From VBCK01 sp035511515 (lineage in GTDB: Bacteria; Pseudomonadota; Gammaproteobacteria; Burkholderiales; Burkholderiaceae_F), in assembly GCA_035511515.1 (NCBI GenBank), contig DATKFG010000085.1:1-16008 (forward strand): 16,008 nucleotides of DNA, written 5' to 3'. A model generated the notes under the pieces. It saw only the letters and a list, made by a program, of their open reading frames with translations, was not told the DNA's origin and ran no database searches. Positions 8,802-16,008 of this stretch are shown here, in pieces. Position 1 is the stretch's first letter. Each line of letters opens with the position of its first letter. A program made the translations under genes and the position numbers.

Positions 8802-10147
8802 AACAGGCCGTGGGCACCGGCGCCGCGCTGGCCGAGGTGCTGCGCGCGGCTGCTCCGGTATGGGTGCGGGTGTGTCGGGGCCACGCGCTCGACCGGGAGC
8901 TGCAGCAGCAGGCACTGCGGCTGGGCGGCGCGACCCAGGTCGCGAGCGCGGTGCGCGACGTATGCCACGGCGCGTTTCGACACCGCGCGCTGATCGAGGC
9001 GGTTTTACAGCGCCTCGTTGTACGCGCAGCGGCGCCGCAAGTCGGTGGGCTGCTGGCCGTGGCCCTGTCCCAGTTGCTCGAAGGAACGTATCGCGATCAC
9101 GTGCTGGTCGATCAGGCGGTCGCGGCCGCGCGGGCGGATGCGCGCTCGGAAAACGCTGCCGGCTTTGTGAACGCCGTGTTGCGTTCGTTCCTGCGGCGGC
9201 GCGCGGTACTCGTGCCCCAGCTGCTGCGCGATGATGCGACGCGTCTGAACGTTCCGCCCTGGTGGCTGCAGCGGGTCCGGCGCGATCACCCCGACCGGTG
9301 GGAAGACGCGCTGGCCTGTGCCGCGCGCGCACCGGCGCTCGTGCTGCGGGTGAACCGGCGGCGCTGCAGCGTCGATCAGTACCTGGCCCGCCTGCAGGCC
9401 GAGGCGATCGCGGCCAGCCTGGTCGGCGCCGCTGCCGTGCGGCTGGAACGGCCGCGCCCGGTCGAGCGCATCCCGGGTTTCCTCGAGGGACTGGTCTCGG
9501 TGCAGGACGCCGGCGCACAACTGGCCGCCACGTGGCTGCAGGCCGACGACGGCATGCGCGTGCTGGACGCGTGCGCGGCTCCGGGCGGCAAGACCGGCCA
9601 CCTGGCCGAGCTGTCGGATGCACTCATCGATGCGGTCGAGCTCGATCCGGGGCGGACCCGGTTGATCGCCGACAATCTGCAACGGCTCGGCCTGATGACG
9701 CCGCGCCTGCGCGTGTTGACCGCGGACGCGCACCATGCGACCGGCTTCTGGGACGGACAGCCGTATCAGCGCATTCTGCTCGACGCACCGTGCACCGGTT
9801 CCGGGATTGTGCGGCGCCATCCGGACATCCCGTGGCTGCGCCGCGAGGCCGATGTTGCGCAATTAGCAACGATTCAGGCCGGATTGCTCGACGCTTTGTG
9901 GCCGCTGCTGGCACCGGCTGGTAGATTGCTTTATGTGGTCTGTTCGGTCTTTGACGAGGAGGCGGAGCAGCAAGCCGACTCCTTTCTCGGACGCCACCCG
10001 GACGCTCGACTGACTCCGCTGCCGGGCACAGATCTCGGCTCGCTGCAGTTGCTTCCTACCGGCGCGGATCGCGTTGAGCCTGGTCCGATTGTCGGCCTGC
10101 CGACCGAGCATGACGGCTTCTTCTTTGCGCTGTTCGAGAAGGTTTAG
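8798..10147 (+). CDS. rsmB: 16S rRNA (cytosine-967-C5)-methyltransferase
   Basis: RsmB (Sun/Fmu) methylates C967 of 16S rRNA with S-adenosylmethionine. From the chosen TTG the protein has 449 residues. The N-terminal third is the helical NusB-like RNA-binding domain. The methyltransferase domain shows the SAM loop LDACAAPGGKTGHLAEL (256-272), motif IV LLDAPCTGSGIVRRHPDI with Cys332, and motif VI YVVCSVFDEE with Cys382, so both cysteines of the RNA m5C family are present. The chosen TTG (8798-8800) overlaps the fmt stop as TTGA; an in-frame GTG at 8771 would add nine residues inside the fmt end, and neither start has a good Shine-Dalgarno sequence. The gene ends 3 bases before the DUF4390 gene. 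Confidence 0.95.
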   Translation: MKQAVGTGAALAEVLRAAAPVWVRVCRGHALDRELQQQALRLGGATQVASAVRDVCHGAFRHRALIEAVLQRLVVRAAAPQVGGLLAVALSQLLEGTYRDHVLVDQAVAAARADARSENAAGFVNAVLRSFLRRRAVLVPQLLRDDATRLNVPPWWLQRVRRDHPDRWEDALACAARAPALVLRVNRRRCSVDQYLARLQAEAIAASLVGAAAVRLERPRPVERIPGFLEGLVSVQDAGAQLAATWLQADDGMRVLDACAAPGGKTGHLAELSDALIDAVELDPGRTRLIADNLQRLGLMTPRLRVLTADAHHATGFWDGQPYQRILLDAPCTGSGIVRRHPDIPWLRREADVAQLATIQAGLLDALWPLLAPAGRLLYVVCSVFDEEAEQQADSFLGRHPDARLTPLPGTDLGSLQLLPTGADRVEPGPIVGLPTEHDGFFFALFEKV

Positions 10148-10150
10148 GCC

Positions 10151-10780
10151 TTGCTGAACGAAACGCACCGGCCTGACGGCGTCGGCAACGGCGCGCCTTT
10201 GGCGCGCCGGCTCTGGCTGGGCGGCCTGCTGTTGGCGGGGCTGTGGCTGGTGCTGCCGCAGCACGCGCGCGCACAACCGTCGGTCGCAGTCGAATCGGCC
10301 GAGCTGGAGGTGCGTGACGAGCCCGAAGCCGGCCTGTACCTGAACGCGCAATTCGCCTTCGAGCCGTCGCCCGCGATCGAAGACGCGGTGCGGCGCGGCA
10401 TACCCGTGTATTTCGCGATCGATTTCGAGCTGGTCCGGTCGCGCTGGTACTGGTTCGACAAGAAACTCGCATCGGCCACGCTGTCGTACCGTCTCACCTA
10501 CAGCCCGCTCACGCGCCAGTTCCGGCTGTCGCGCGGCGCGCTGGCCCAGCCGTTCGATACGCTGGACGAGGCGCTCGCAACGGTGCGCAATGTGCGCGGG
10601 TGGAAGGTCGCGGGACCGGGCACGGCCGCATCGCGCGAGCACCTGCTGGCGCACGTTCGCCTCAGGCTGGACACGACGATGCTGCCCAAGCCGTTCCAGG
10701 TCGATTCACTGACCAATCGCGACTGGGCGCTCGCGTCGGACTGGCAGCCGGTCCGCATCGGCCCGCTGTCGCAGCGCTGA
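10151..10780 (+). CDS. DUF4390 family exported protein
   Basis: The 209-residue product has an N-terminal basic region, a hydrophobic segment LWLGGLLLAGLWLVL (about 21-35) and a likely signal-peptidase site after QHARA (about residue 41). The remainder fits the DUF4390 family of unknown function: ELEVRDEPEAGLYLNAQFAFE, a FDKKLASATLSYRLTYSPLTRQF segment and the WALAS end region. It is predicted to be periplasmic. In Burkholderiales this gene is usually placed directly before an NtrY-like kinase, as here, so a role in envelope sensing with the kinase is possible but unproven. The start is TTG, 3 bases after the rsmB stop; no ATG is available in frame near it. AAGG within the rsmB end could serve as ribosome-binding site. 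Confidence 0.85.
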   Translation: MLNETHRPDGVGNGAPLARRLWLGGLLLAGLWLVLPQHARAQPSVAVESAELEVRDEPEAGLYLNAQFAFEPSPAIEDAVRRGIPVYFAIDFELVRSRWYWFDKKLASATLSYRLTYSPLTRQFRLSRGALAQPFDTLDEALATVRNVRGWKVAGPGTAASREHLLAHVRLRLDTTMLPKPFQVDSLTNRDWALASDWQPVRIGPLSQR

Positions 10781-10793
10781 TATTGTCTCTGCC

Positions 10794-13142
10794 GTGCCGC
10801 GCATTCTCCGCTATGGGCTGATCGGCGCGCTCGCGCTGGCCGGGGTGCTGCTGCTGGTGCTGGCGCTGGCCAGCGGCAACAGCCGCGCCTTCGAGCGCAA
10901 CTATCCGCTGCTGCTGGCGCTGAACGGCGTGATCGCGCTGGTGCTGTTCGCGGTCGTCACCGCCCTGTCGCTGCGCCTGGTGGACCGGGTCCGCAAGGGA
11001 CGCTTCGGCGCCCGCTTGATGACCCGCTTTGCGCTCGCGTTCGCGTTGATCGGCGTGGCCCCGGGCGTGCTGGTGTATCTGGTTTCCTCCCTTTTCATCT
11101 CGCGCTCGATCGAATCGTGGTTCAACGTCCAGGTCGAAGGCGCATTGAATTCCGGGCTCGAGCTGGGCCGCGCGGTGCTGGAGACCCAGCGCGACGAACT
11201 GAGGAACCGCGCCCGGGCCATGGCGGCCGAGCTGGCCGACACCGCCCCGTCGGAGCAGATCCGACGGCTCGATCAGCTGCGCGAGCGTGCCGGGGCCGAC
11301 GAGGCGTTGTGGGTGACGGCCAACGGCTCCTTGATCGGGTCGAGCAGCAATCGCACCGGGCGCTTCATGCCGGTGCTGCCCAGCGCCAGCAGCCTGCGCG
11401 CGGCGCGGGCCGCACGGGGCCTGGCCGTGATCGAGGGCGACGAACTGTCCACCGAGCCGGGCGGCGGCCTGCGCACCCGGGTCATCGTTCCGGTGCCTGC
11501 GCCGTCGCCACCCGCGCTGCGTCCCGTTTCGCCCGCGTCGGCCTCGCGCGGCACCGGCCTGCGAGAGGCCGAGCCCGCGATCCGCTTCGAGGAGCCGAGC
11601 TTCCTGCAGTTGACGCGCGCGGTTGCGCCGGACGTGGCCGCCAACGCGCAGGCCTTGCGAGCCGGTTATGGCGAATACCAGCAGCTGTCGCTGTCGCGCG
11701 TCGGGCTGCAGAAGATGTACCGCCTGACGCTGACGTTGACGCTGCTGCTGGCGATTTTCGCGGCGATCGCTTCCGGGGTGATGCTGGCCGGTTCGATGAC
11801 GGCCCCGCTGATCGAGCTGGCGGCGGGCACGCGCGCCGTGGCCGGCGGCGACTACCGCCCGGTGCGCGAGTTCCGCGGCAACGATGAGCTGAACGTGCTG
11901 ACCCGATCGTTCAACGAGATGACGCGCCAGCTGTCGGACGCGCGCGAAACGTTGGAGGCGCGGTCGCGCGAACTGGAAACGGCGCGCGGCTTCCTGGAGC
12001 GCGTTCTGTCCAACCTGTCGGCCGGGGTCATCGTGCTCGATTCCGAATCGCGCATCGTGACGGCGAACCTCGGCGCCGGCCGCATCCTGGGCCTGCCGCG
12101 AGGCGACCCGGTCGGCCGGCGCCTGTCCGAGGTCCACCCGCAGCTCGCCGAGCAGGTATCGAGCGCCTTTCGCGACCATTCGCTGGCGGCCACGCCCAAG
12201 GACTCCTGGCAGCGTCAGATGAAACTGGACCGGGTCGGAGCCCCGACCGGATCGGAGCCGCTGTCTCTGCTGGCGCGCGGATCGCGCCTGCCGCTGGACG
12301 CGCGGCCGGGCTACGTGATCGTGTTCGACGACATCACCCAGGTGATCTCGGCCCAGCGCGCGGTGGCCTGGGGCGAAGTGGCCCGCCGCCTCGCGCACGA
12401 GATCAAAAATCCGCTCACGCCGATCCAGCTGGCCGCCGAGCGGCTGCAGATGAAGCTCGCCGGGGACTTGCCGGCCGATCAGGCCGACGTGCTGGTGCGT
12501 GGAGCCTCGACCATCGTAAATCAGGTCGCGGCAATGAAGCGCATGGTCGACGAATTCCGCGAGTATGCCCGCCTGCCGCCGGCGCAACTGGCGCCGCTCG
12601 ATCTGAATTCGCTGCTGCAAGAGATCGGATCGCTGTACGGGGCCGACCTGCGAGGCGAAACACCGCCGGGGCGCTCAGGCGCGGCCGGATCGGCTCGGAT
12701 CGAGCTGCAGCTGGCGCGCGCGCTGCCGATGATCGACGGGGACGCGTCGCACCTGCGCCAGCTTATCCACAACCTGGTGGCCAATGCGCAGGAGTCGATC
12801 GCGGCGGCTCAGGCGGCGGGCCGGGCCCGAACCAACGGCGGGCGCGTCGTGATACGCACGGAGGACGTGGCCATCGAGGACGTGGCGGACGGATCGGATT
12901 CGCCCTCCCGGGCGGTGCGCCTTTCCGTCGAGGACAACGGCCCGGGATTTGCGGCGAATATACTTAGGCGCGCCTTCGAGCCCTACGTGACCACGAAGCC
13001 GCGTGGAACGGGCCTCGGACTTGCCATGGTGAAGAAAATCGTCGACGAGCATGATGCCAGGATCGAGCTGATCAATCGTCTCGGAGGCGGCGGCGCGACC
13101 GTGACGGTCGTGTTCCGGCGCCTGGCGGAAGCCGCCGGTTAG
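10794..13142 (+). CDS. ntrY: NtrY-like membrane sensor histidine kinase
   Basis: This is a 782-residue membrane kinase. Hydrophobic helices lie at about 8-27, 38-60, 77-102 and 311-335, with a roughly 200-residue extracytoplasmic region between the third and fourth. A HAMP domain (about 331-383), a coiled stretch and a PAS domain (about 399-515) follow. The phosphorylation site is His535 in RRLAHEIKNPLTPIQLAAERL. The ATPase domain has the N box with Asn664 in LIHNLVANAQES, the G1 box EDNGPGF with Asp714, and GTGLGLAMVKK. All catalytic motifs look intact. The architecture is that of NtrY, described in other bacteria in nitrogen, redox or envelope responses; the signal here is unknown. The start is GTG, 13 bases after the DUF4390 stop, without a clear Shine-Dalgarno sequence. 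The response regulator follows after 28 bases. Confidence 0.9.
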   Translation: MPRILRYGLIGALALAGVLLLVLALASGNSRAFERNYPLLLALNGVIALVLFAVVTALSLRLVDRVRKGRFGARLMTRFALAFALIGVAPGVLVYLVSSLFISRSIESWFNVQVEGALNSGLELGRAVLETQRDELRNRARAMAAELADTAPSEQIRRLDQLRERAGADEALWVTANGSLIGSSSNRTGRFMPVLPSASSLRAARAARGLAVIEGDELSTEPGGGLRTRVIVPVPAPSPPALRPVSPASASRGTGLREAEPAIRFEEPSFLQLTRAVAPDVAANAQALRAGYGEYQQLSLSRVGLQKMYRLTLTLTLLLAIFAAIASGVMLAGSMTAPLIELAAGTRAVAGGDYRPVREFRGNDELNVLTRSFNEMTRQLSDARETLEARSRELETARGFLERVLSNLSAGVIVLDSESRIVTANLGAGRILGLPRGDPVGRRLSEVHPQLAEQVSSAFRDHSLAATPKDSWQRQMKLDRVGAPTGSEPLSLLARGSRLPLDARPGYVIVFDDITQVISAQRAVAWGEVARRLAHEIKNPLTPIQLAAERLQMKLAGDLPADQADVLVRGASTIVNQVAAMKRMVDEFREYARLPPAQLAPLDLNSLLQEIGSLYGADLRGETPPGRSGAAGSARIELQLARALPMIDGDASHLRQLIHNLVANAQESIAAAQAAGRARTNGGRVVIRTEDVAIEDVADGSDSPSRAVRLSVEDNGPGFAANILRRAFEPYVTTKPRGTGLGLAMVKKIVDEHDARIELINRLGGGGATVTVVFRRLAEAAG

Positions 13143-13170
13143 GTCCGGCCGTCGGCTCGACGCGATCGCT

Positions 13171-13908
13171 ATGGCCAACATTCTGGTCGTCGATGACGAG
13201 ATCGGCATCCGGGAGCTGCTCTCGGAGATCCTGGCCGACGAGGGGCATGTGGTGCTGACCGCCGACAGCGCCGCCTCGGCACGCGCAATGCGGCAGGCCG
13301 AACCGCCCGATCTGGTCCTGCTCGACATCTGGATGCCGGATACGGACGGGGTCACGCTGCTGAAGGAGTGGGCCGCCAGCGGCCAGCTGACGATGCCGGT
13401 GATCATGATGTCGGGGCACGCGACCATCGACACGGCCAGCGAGGCGGCACGCTACGGCGCGCTGGATTTCCTGGAAAAGCCTATTGCGATGACCCGGTTG
13501 CTGTCCTCGGTCCGCAGCGGCCTGCAGCATGGCCGCCTGGTGCGAAACGCGCAGACCCTCGGAGCCGCGCTCGCCTCGCTGCCGGAGGACGACGCCCACC
13601 CGGTGGCCGATGCCAAGCCGCCGTCCAGCTTCGGTTCGGCGGCGGTGGCCGGCGTGGCCGTCAGCCTGGATCAGCCTCTGCGCGACGCGCGCGACCAGTT
13701 CGAGCGCGCCTATTTCGAGTACCACCTGGCCCGGGAGAACTTCAGCATGACCCGCGTGGCCGACCGGGCCGGACTCGAACGCACCCATTTGTACCGCAAG
13801 CTCAAGCAGCTCGGCGTGGAGCTGGCGCGCGGCGGGCGCCGGCCCGATCGCGGCGGCGGCGCCGAACGGCCAGCACCCGGACACAATCACGACACCGAAC
13901 CGCAGTAG
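13171..13908 (+). CDS. ntrX: NtrX-like response regulator lacking the AAA+ domain
   Basis: The 245-residue protein begins with a receiver domain (1-120): acidic residues Asp8, Asp9 and Glu10, phospho-acceptor Asp52 in LVLLDIWMPDTDG, and conserved Lys103 in LEKPIA. A linker rich in Ala, Pro and Ser follows, then a Fis-type HTH (about 165-215) ending in MTRVADRAGLERTHLYRKLK. The AAA+ sigma54-activating domain of classical NtrX is absent, as I recall for the Burkholderiales homologues, so it should act as a direct DNA-binding regulator and not through sigma54. A basic Gly/Arg-rich tail of about 28 residues extends the C-terminus. It is the evident partner of the kinase upstream. No autoregulatory site could be identified. 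Confidence 0.88.
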   Translation: MANILVVDDEIGIRELLSEILADEGHVVLTADSAASARAMRQAEPPDLVLLDIWMPDTDGVTLLKEWAASGQLTMPVIMMSGHATIDTASEAARYGALDFLEKPIAMTRLLSSVRSGLQHGRLVRNAQTLGAALASLPEDDAHPVADAKPPSSFGSAAVAGVAVSLDQPLRDARDQFERAYFEYHLARENFSMTRVADRAGLERTHLYRKLKQLGVELARGGRRPDRGGGAERPAPGHNHDTEPQ

Positions 13909-14043
13909 CCCGCGCTTCCTCCAGGCCGGCACCCTCGCGCTCCCCCAGCCCCTGTAAAAGGCGGACGGGGCGAGCCGCAGCGGGCCGAGCGTCGGACGGC
14001 TATAGTTAATGGTTTACCCTGAGTCGGCCGCTCCGTCCCGCCA

Positions 14044-16008
14044 ATGGACCGTATCCGGGTGCGCGGCGCGCGCACCCACAACCTGAAGAACATCGATCTC
14101 GATCTGCCGCGCAACCGGCTGGTCGTGATCACCGGGCTTTCGGGCTCGGGCAAGAGCTCGCTCGCGTTCGACACGCTGTACGCGGAAGGGCAGCGCCGCT
14201 ACGTCGAAACCTTCAGCGCGTACGCCCGCCAGTTCCTCGACCGGATGGACCGTCCGCAAGTGGACCGCGTCGATGGCGTGCCGCCCGCCATCGCGATCGA
14301 CCAGACCAACCCGGTGCGCAGCTCGCGCTCCACGGTCGGCACGATGACCGAACTTAACGACCATCTGAAGCTGCTGTACGCGCGCGCGGCCGAGCTGTTC
14401 GACCGCCAGACCGCGCACCCGGTGCGGCACGACACGCCCGAGACGATCTACGCGGAACTGCTCGAACGCACCGCGCAGGAGGAGCCCCGGCTCGTCGTCA
14501 CGTTCCCGGTCGAGCTACCCGAGTCGGCGTCGCAGCAGGAGGTCGAACAATGGCTGTCGGCGAGCGGCTATACGCGCGTGCAGGCGCAGCGCGAAGTCGA
14601 TTCGCCGACCGGCAGGCGCAAGCTGCTCGACGTCGTCGCCGACCGCTTCCGGCTGCGCTCGGTGGACAAAGCGCGCGCGATCGAGGCACTCGAGGCATCG
14701 CTGAAGCGCGGCGGCGGGCGCGTCAATATCTACGTGCTGCCGGCCGCGTCGGACGAACCGCAGGCCGAAGGCGCCGAGCCGCGCATCTGGCGTTTCTCCA
14801 CCGGTCTGCACAGCCCCGAAAGCGATCTGCGCTACGCCGACCCGCAGCCGGCGCTGTTTTCGTTCAACTCGGCCTATGGCGCGTGCGACGCTTGCCGCGG
14901 CTTCGGCCGCGTGATCGGCGTCGACCTCGGCCTCGTCATTCCAGACGCCCGCAAGACGCTGCGCGAAGGCGCGGTCAAGCCGATGCAGACGCCCGCGTGG
15001 AAGGAGTGCCAGGACGACCTGATGCGCTACGCGGCGAAAGCCGACATCCGCCGCGACACGCCGTGGGGCGAGCTGAGCGAGCGCGAGCGCGACTGGGTCA
15101 TCAACGGTTCGCCGGACTGGAACGGCAAGTGGCAGACGCATTGGTACGGCGTCAAACGCTTCTTCGACTATCTCGAATCGAAGGCGTACAAGATGCATAT
15201 TCGCGTGCTGCTGTCGAAGTACCGCAGCTACACGCCGTGCGAAACCTGCGGCGGCGCGCGTCTGAAAACCGAATCGCTGCTGTGGCGGCTCGGCAGCAAG
15301 GCGAACGCGAACGAGGTCCTCGGGCCCGCGCAACGCTTCATGCCGCGCGGCGTTCAGTGGTCGCGCGCGCAGCTCGAAGCATTGCCGGGCCTGACCGTGC
15401 ACGACCTGATGCTGATGCCGATCGAGCGCATCCGCCGCTTCTTCGACGAGATCACGCTGCCGAGCGCGTTACTCGACGACGCGCTGAAGCTGCTGCTCGC
15501 GGAAGTGCGCACGCGCCTGAAGTACCTATGCGACGTCGGCCTCGGCTATCTGACGCTCGACAGACAAAGCCGCACGCTGTCGGGCGGCGAGGTGCAGCGC
15601 ATCAACCTGACCACCGCGCTCGGCACGTCGCTGACCAAGACGCTGTTCGTGCTCGACGAGCCGAGCATCGGCCTGCATCCGCGCGACCTGAACCGGATCG
15701 TCGAAGCGATGCACCGGCTGCGCGACGCGGGCAATACGCTGGTGGTGGTCGAGCACGACCCGTCAGTGATGCTCGCGGCGGACCGGCTGATCGACATGGG
15801 TCCGGGGCCAGGTGAACGCGGCGGTTCGATTATTTACGACGGCGCGCCTGAGGCGATTCGCTCTTCTGGCACGCTGACTGGTGAGTACCTGGGTGGTCGC
15901 CGCCATGTGGCGGATGCGGCGCACTGGTCGCAACGTCCGGTGGATGACAGCACGCCGCGCATCGTGCTCGAAGGCGCAACCGAACACAATCTGCGCGACG
16001 TCACGGTC
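14044..16008 (+). CDS. uvrA: UvrA-family excinuclease ATPase, N-terminal part (cut by window end)
   Basis: UvrA finds DNA damage with UvrB in nucleotide excision repair. The frame is open from ATG 14,044 to the last base (655 codons). The first ABC ATPase is complete: Walker A GLSGSGKSS with Lys37, signature LSGGEVQRINL (512-522), Walker B VLDEPSIGLHPRD with Asp538 and Glu539, and VVVEHD. The second ATPase begins at about residue 643 (EGATEHNLRDVTV). The sequence resembles the variant UvrA of Burkholderia and relatives, which I recall as very long with two UvrA units; the length here cannot be judged. At the first zinc site only CDAC (281-284) is kept; the partner pair is Ser257 and Ser260. 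A CETCGG motif at 399 is intact. No good Shine-Dalgarno sequence was found; TATAGT at 14001-14006 is a possible -10. The 135-bp gap before it shows no terminator. Confidence 0.9.
   Translation, partial: MDRIRVRGARTHNLKNIDLDLPRNRLVVITGLSGSGKSSLAFDTLYAEGQRRYVETFSAYARQFLDRMDRPQVDRVDGVPPAIAIDQTNPVRSSRSTVGTMTELNDHLKLLYARAAELFDRQTAHPVRHDTPETIYAELLERTAQEEPRLVVTFPVELPESASQQEVEQWLSASGYTRVQAQREVDSPTGRRKLLDVVADRFRLRSVDKARAIEALEASLKRGGGRVNIYVLPAASDEPQAEGAEPRIWRFSTGLHSPESDLRYADPQPALFSFNSAYGACDACRGFGRVIGVDLGLVIPDARKTLREGAVKPMQTPAWKECQDDLMRYAAKADIRRDTPWGELSERERDWVINGSPDWNGKWQTHWYGVKRFFDYLESKAYKMHIRVLLSKYRSYTPCETCGGARLKTESLLWRLGSKANANEVLGPAQRFMPRGVQWSRAQLEALPGLTVHDLMLMPIERIRRFFDEITLPSALLDDALKLLLAEVRTRLKYLCDVGLGYLTLDRQSRTLSGGEVQRINLTTALGTSLTKTLFVLDEPSIGLHPRDLNRIVEAMHRLRDAGNTLVVVEHDPSVMLAADRLIDMGPGPGERGGSIIYDGAPEAIRSSGTLTGEYLGGRRHVADAAHWSQRPVDDSTPRIVLEGATEHNLRDVTV

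Noticed and set aside
7488..9623. Long minus-strand frame of about 710 codons over def, fmt and rsmB
   Set aside because: The product is almost entirely Arg, Pro, Ala and Gly, and it covers three certain genes on the other strand; it is a composition shadow.
10662..12620. Minus-strand frame of about 650 codons opposite ntrY
   Set aside because: It is a Gln/Arg/His-rich low-complexity product, antisense to a kinase with all motifs intact.
13909..14043. Terminator between ntrX and uvrA
   Set aside because: Only a 4-base CCCC/GGGG pairing was seen, with no T-run.
14550..15815. Plus-strand frame of about 420 codons inside uvrA
   Set aside because: It is out of frame with the UvrA ATPase motifs and its product is Arg/Ala-rich.

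Overview
The window is GC-rich chromosomal DNA with dense, mostly housekeeping genes. Gene content and order point to a betaproteobacterium of the Burkholderiales: dprA-smg-topB next to a LysM protein on one side, and def-fmt-rsmB-DUF4390-ntrY-ntrX on the other. The protein families also fit, especially a short NtrX-like regulator without an ATPase domain and a UvrA of the type seen in Burkholderia relatives. The order assignment is inference from synteny and family knowledge. No species can be named from the sequence alone.

Layout. Bases 1-208 hold the 3' end of a small conserved protein on the + strand. It meets, stop to stop, a minus-strand gene for a protein with two HTH-like regions (210-944). 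From about 7.0 kb down to 1.1 kb the minus strand carries a LysM cell-wall protein, dprA, smg and topB, all in one direction. From 7.27 kb to 13.9 kb the plus strand carries def, fmt, rsmB, a DUF4390 secreted protein and an NtrY/NtrX-type two-component pair, packed with short gaps or overlaps. The two blocks diverge from a 244-bp intergenic region (7024-7267). That region holds a minus-strand promoter candidate, a perfect 9-bp inverted repeat and a possible 16-codon leader ORF whose stop overlaps the TTG start of def. From 14,044 to the window end lies the first half of a UvrA-family gene, at the place where I would expect trkA in related genomes.

How the genes work together. Def and Fmt are the two ends of the formyl-methionine cycle: Fmt formylates initiator tRNA and Def removes the formyl group from new proteins. 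RsmB methylates 16S rRNA, so the plus-strand block begins as a translation module and then runs into a membrane sensor kinase and its regulator. The minus-strand block joins DNA uptake and processing (DprA), DNA topology (TopB) and an envelope LysM protein. UvrA belongs to nucleotide excision repair.

No CRISPR array, tRNA, rRNA, insertion sequence, prophage or defence system was seen, and no gene-free stretch exceeds 300 bases. I found no convincing undescribed multi-gene system. The most unusual signals are a 155-bp nested palindrome inside the 3' end of topB, the possible leader ORF coupled to def, a UvrA half that has lost two zinc-ligand cysteines, the doubled HTH-like protein, and heavy use of TTG/GTG starts in the translation-linked operon.
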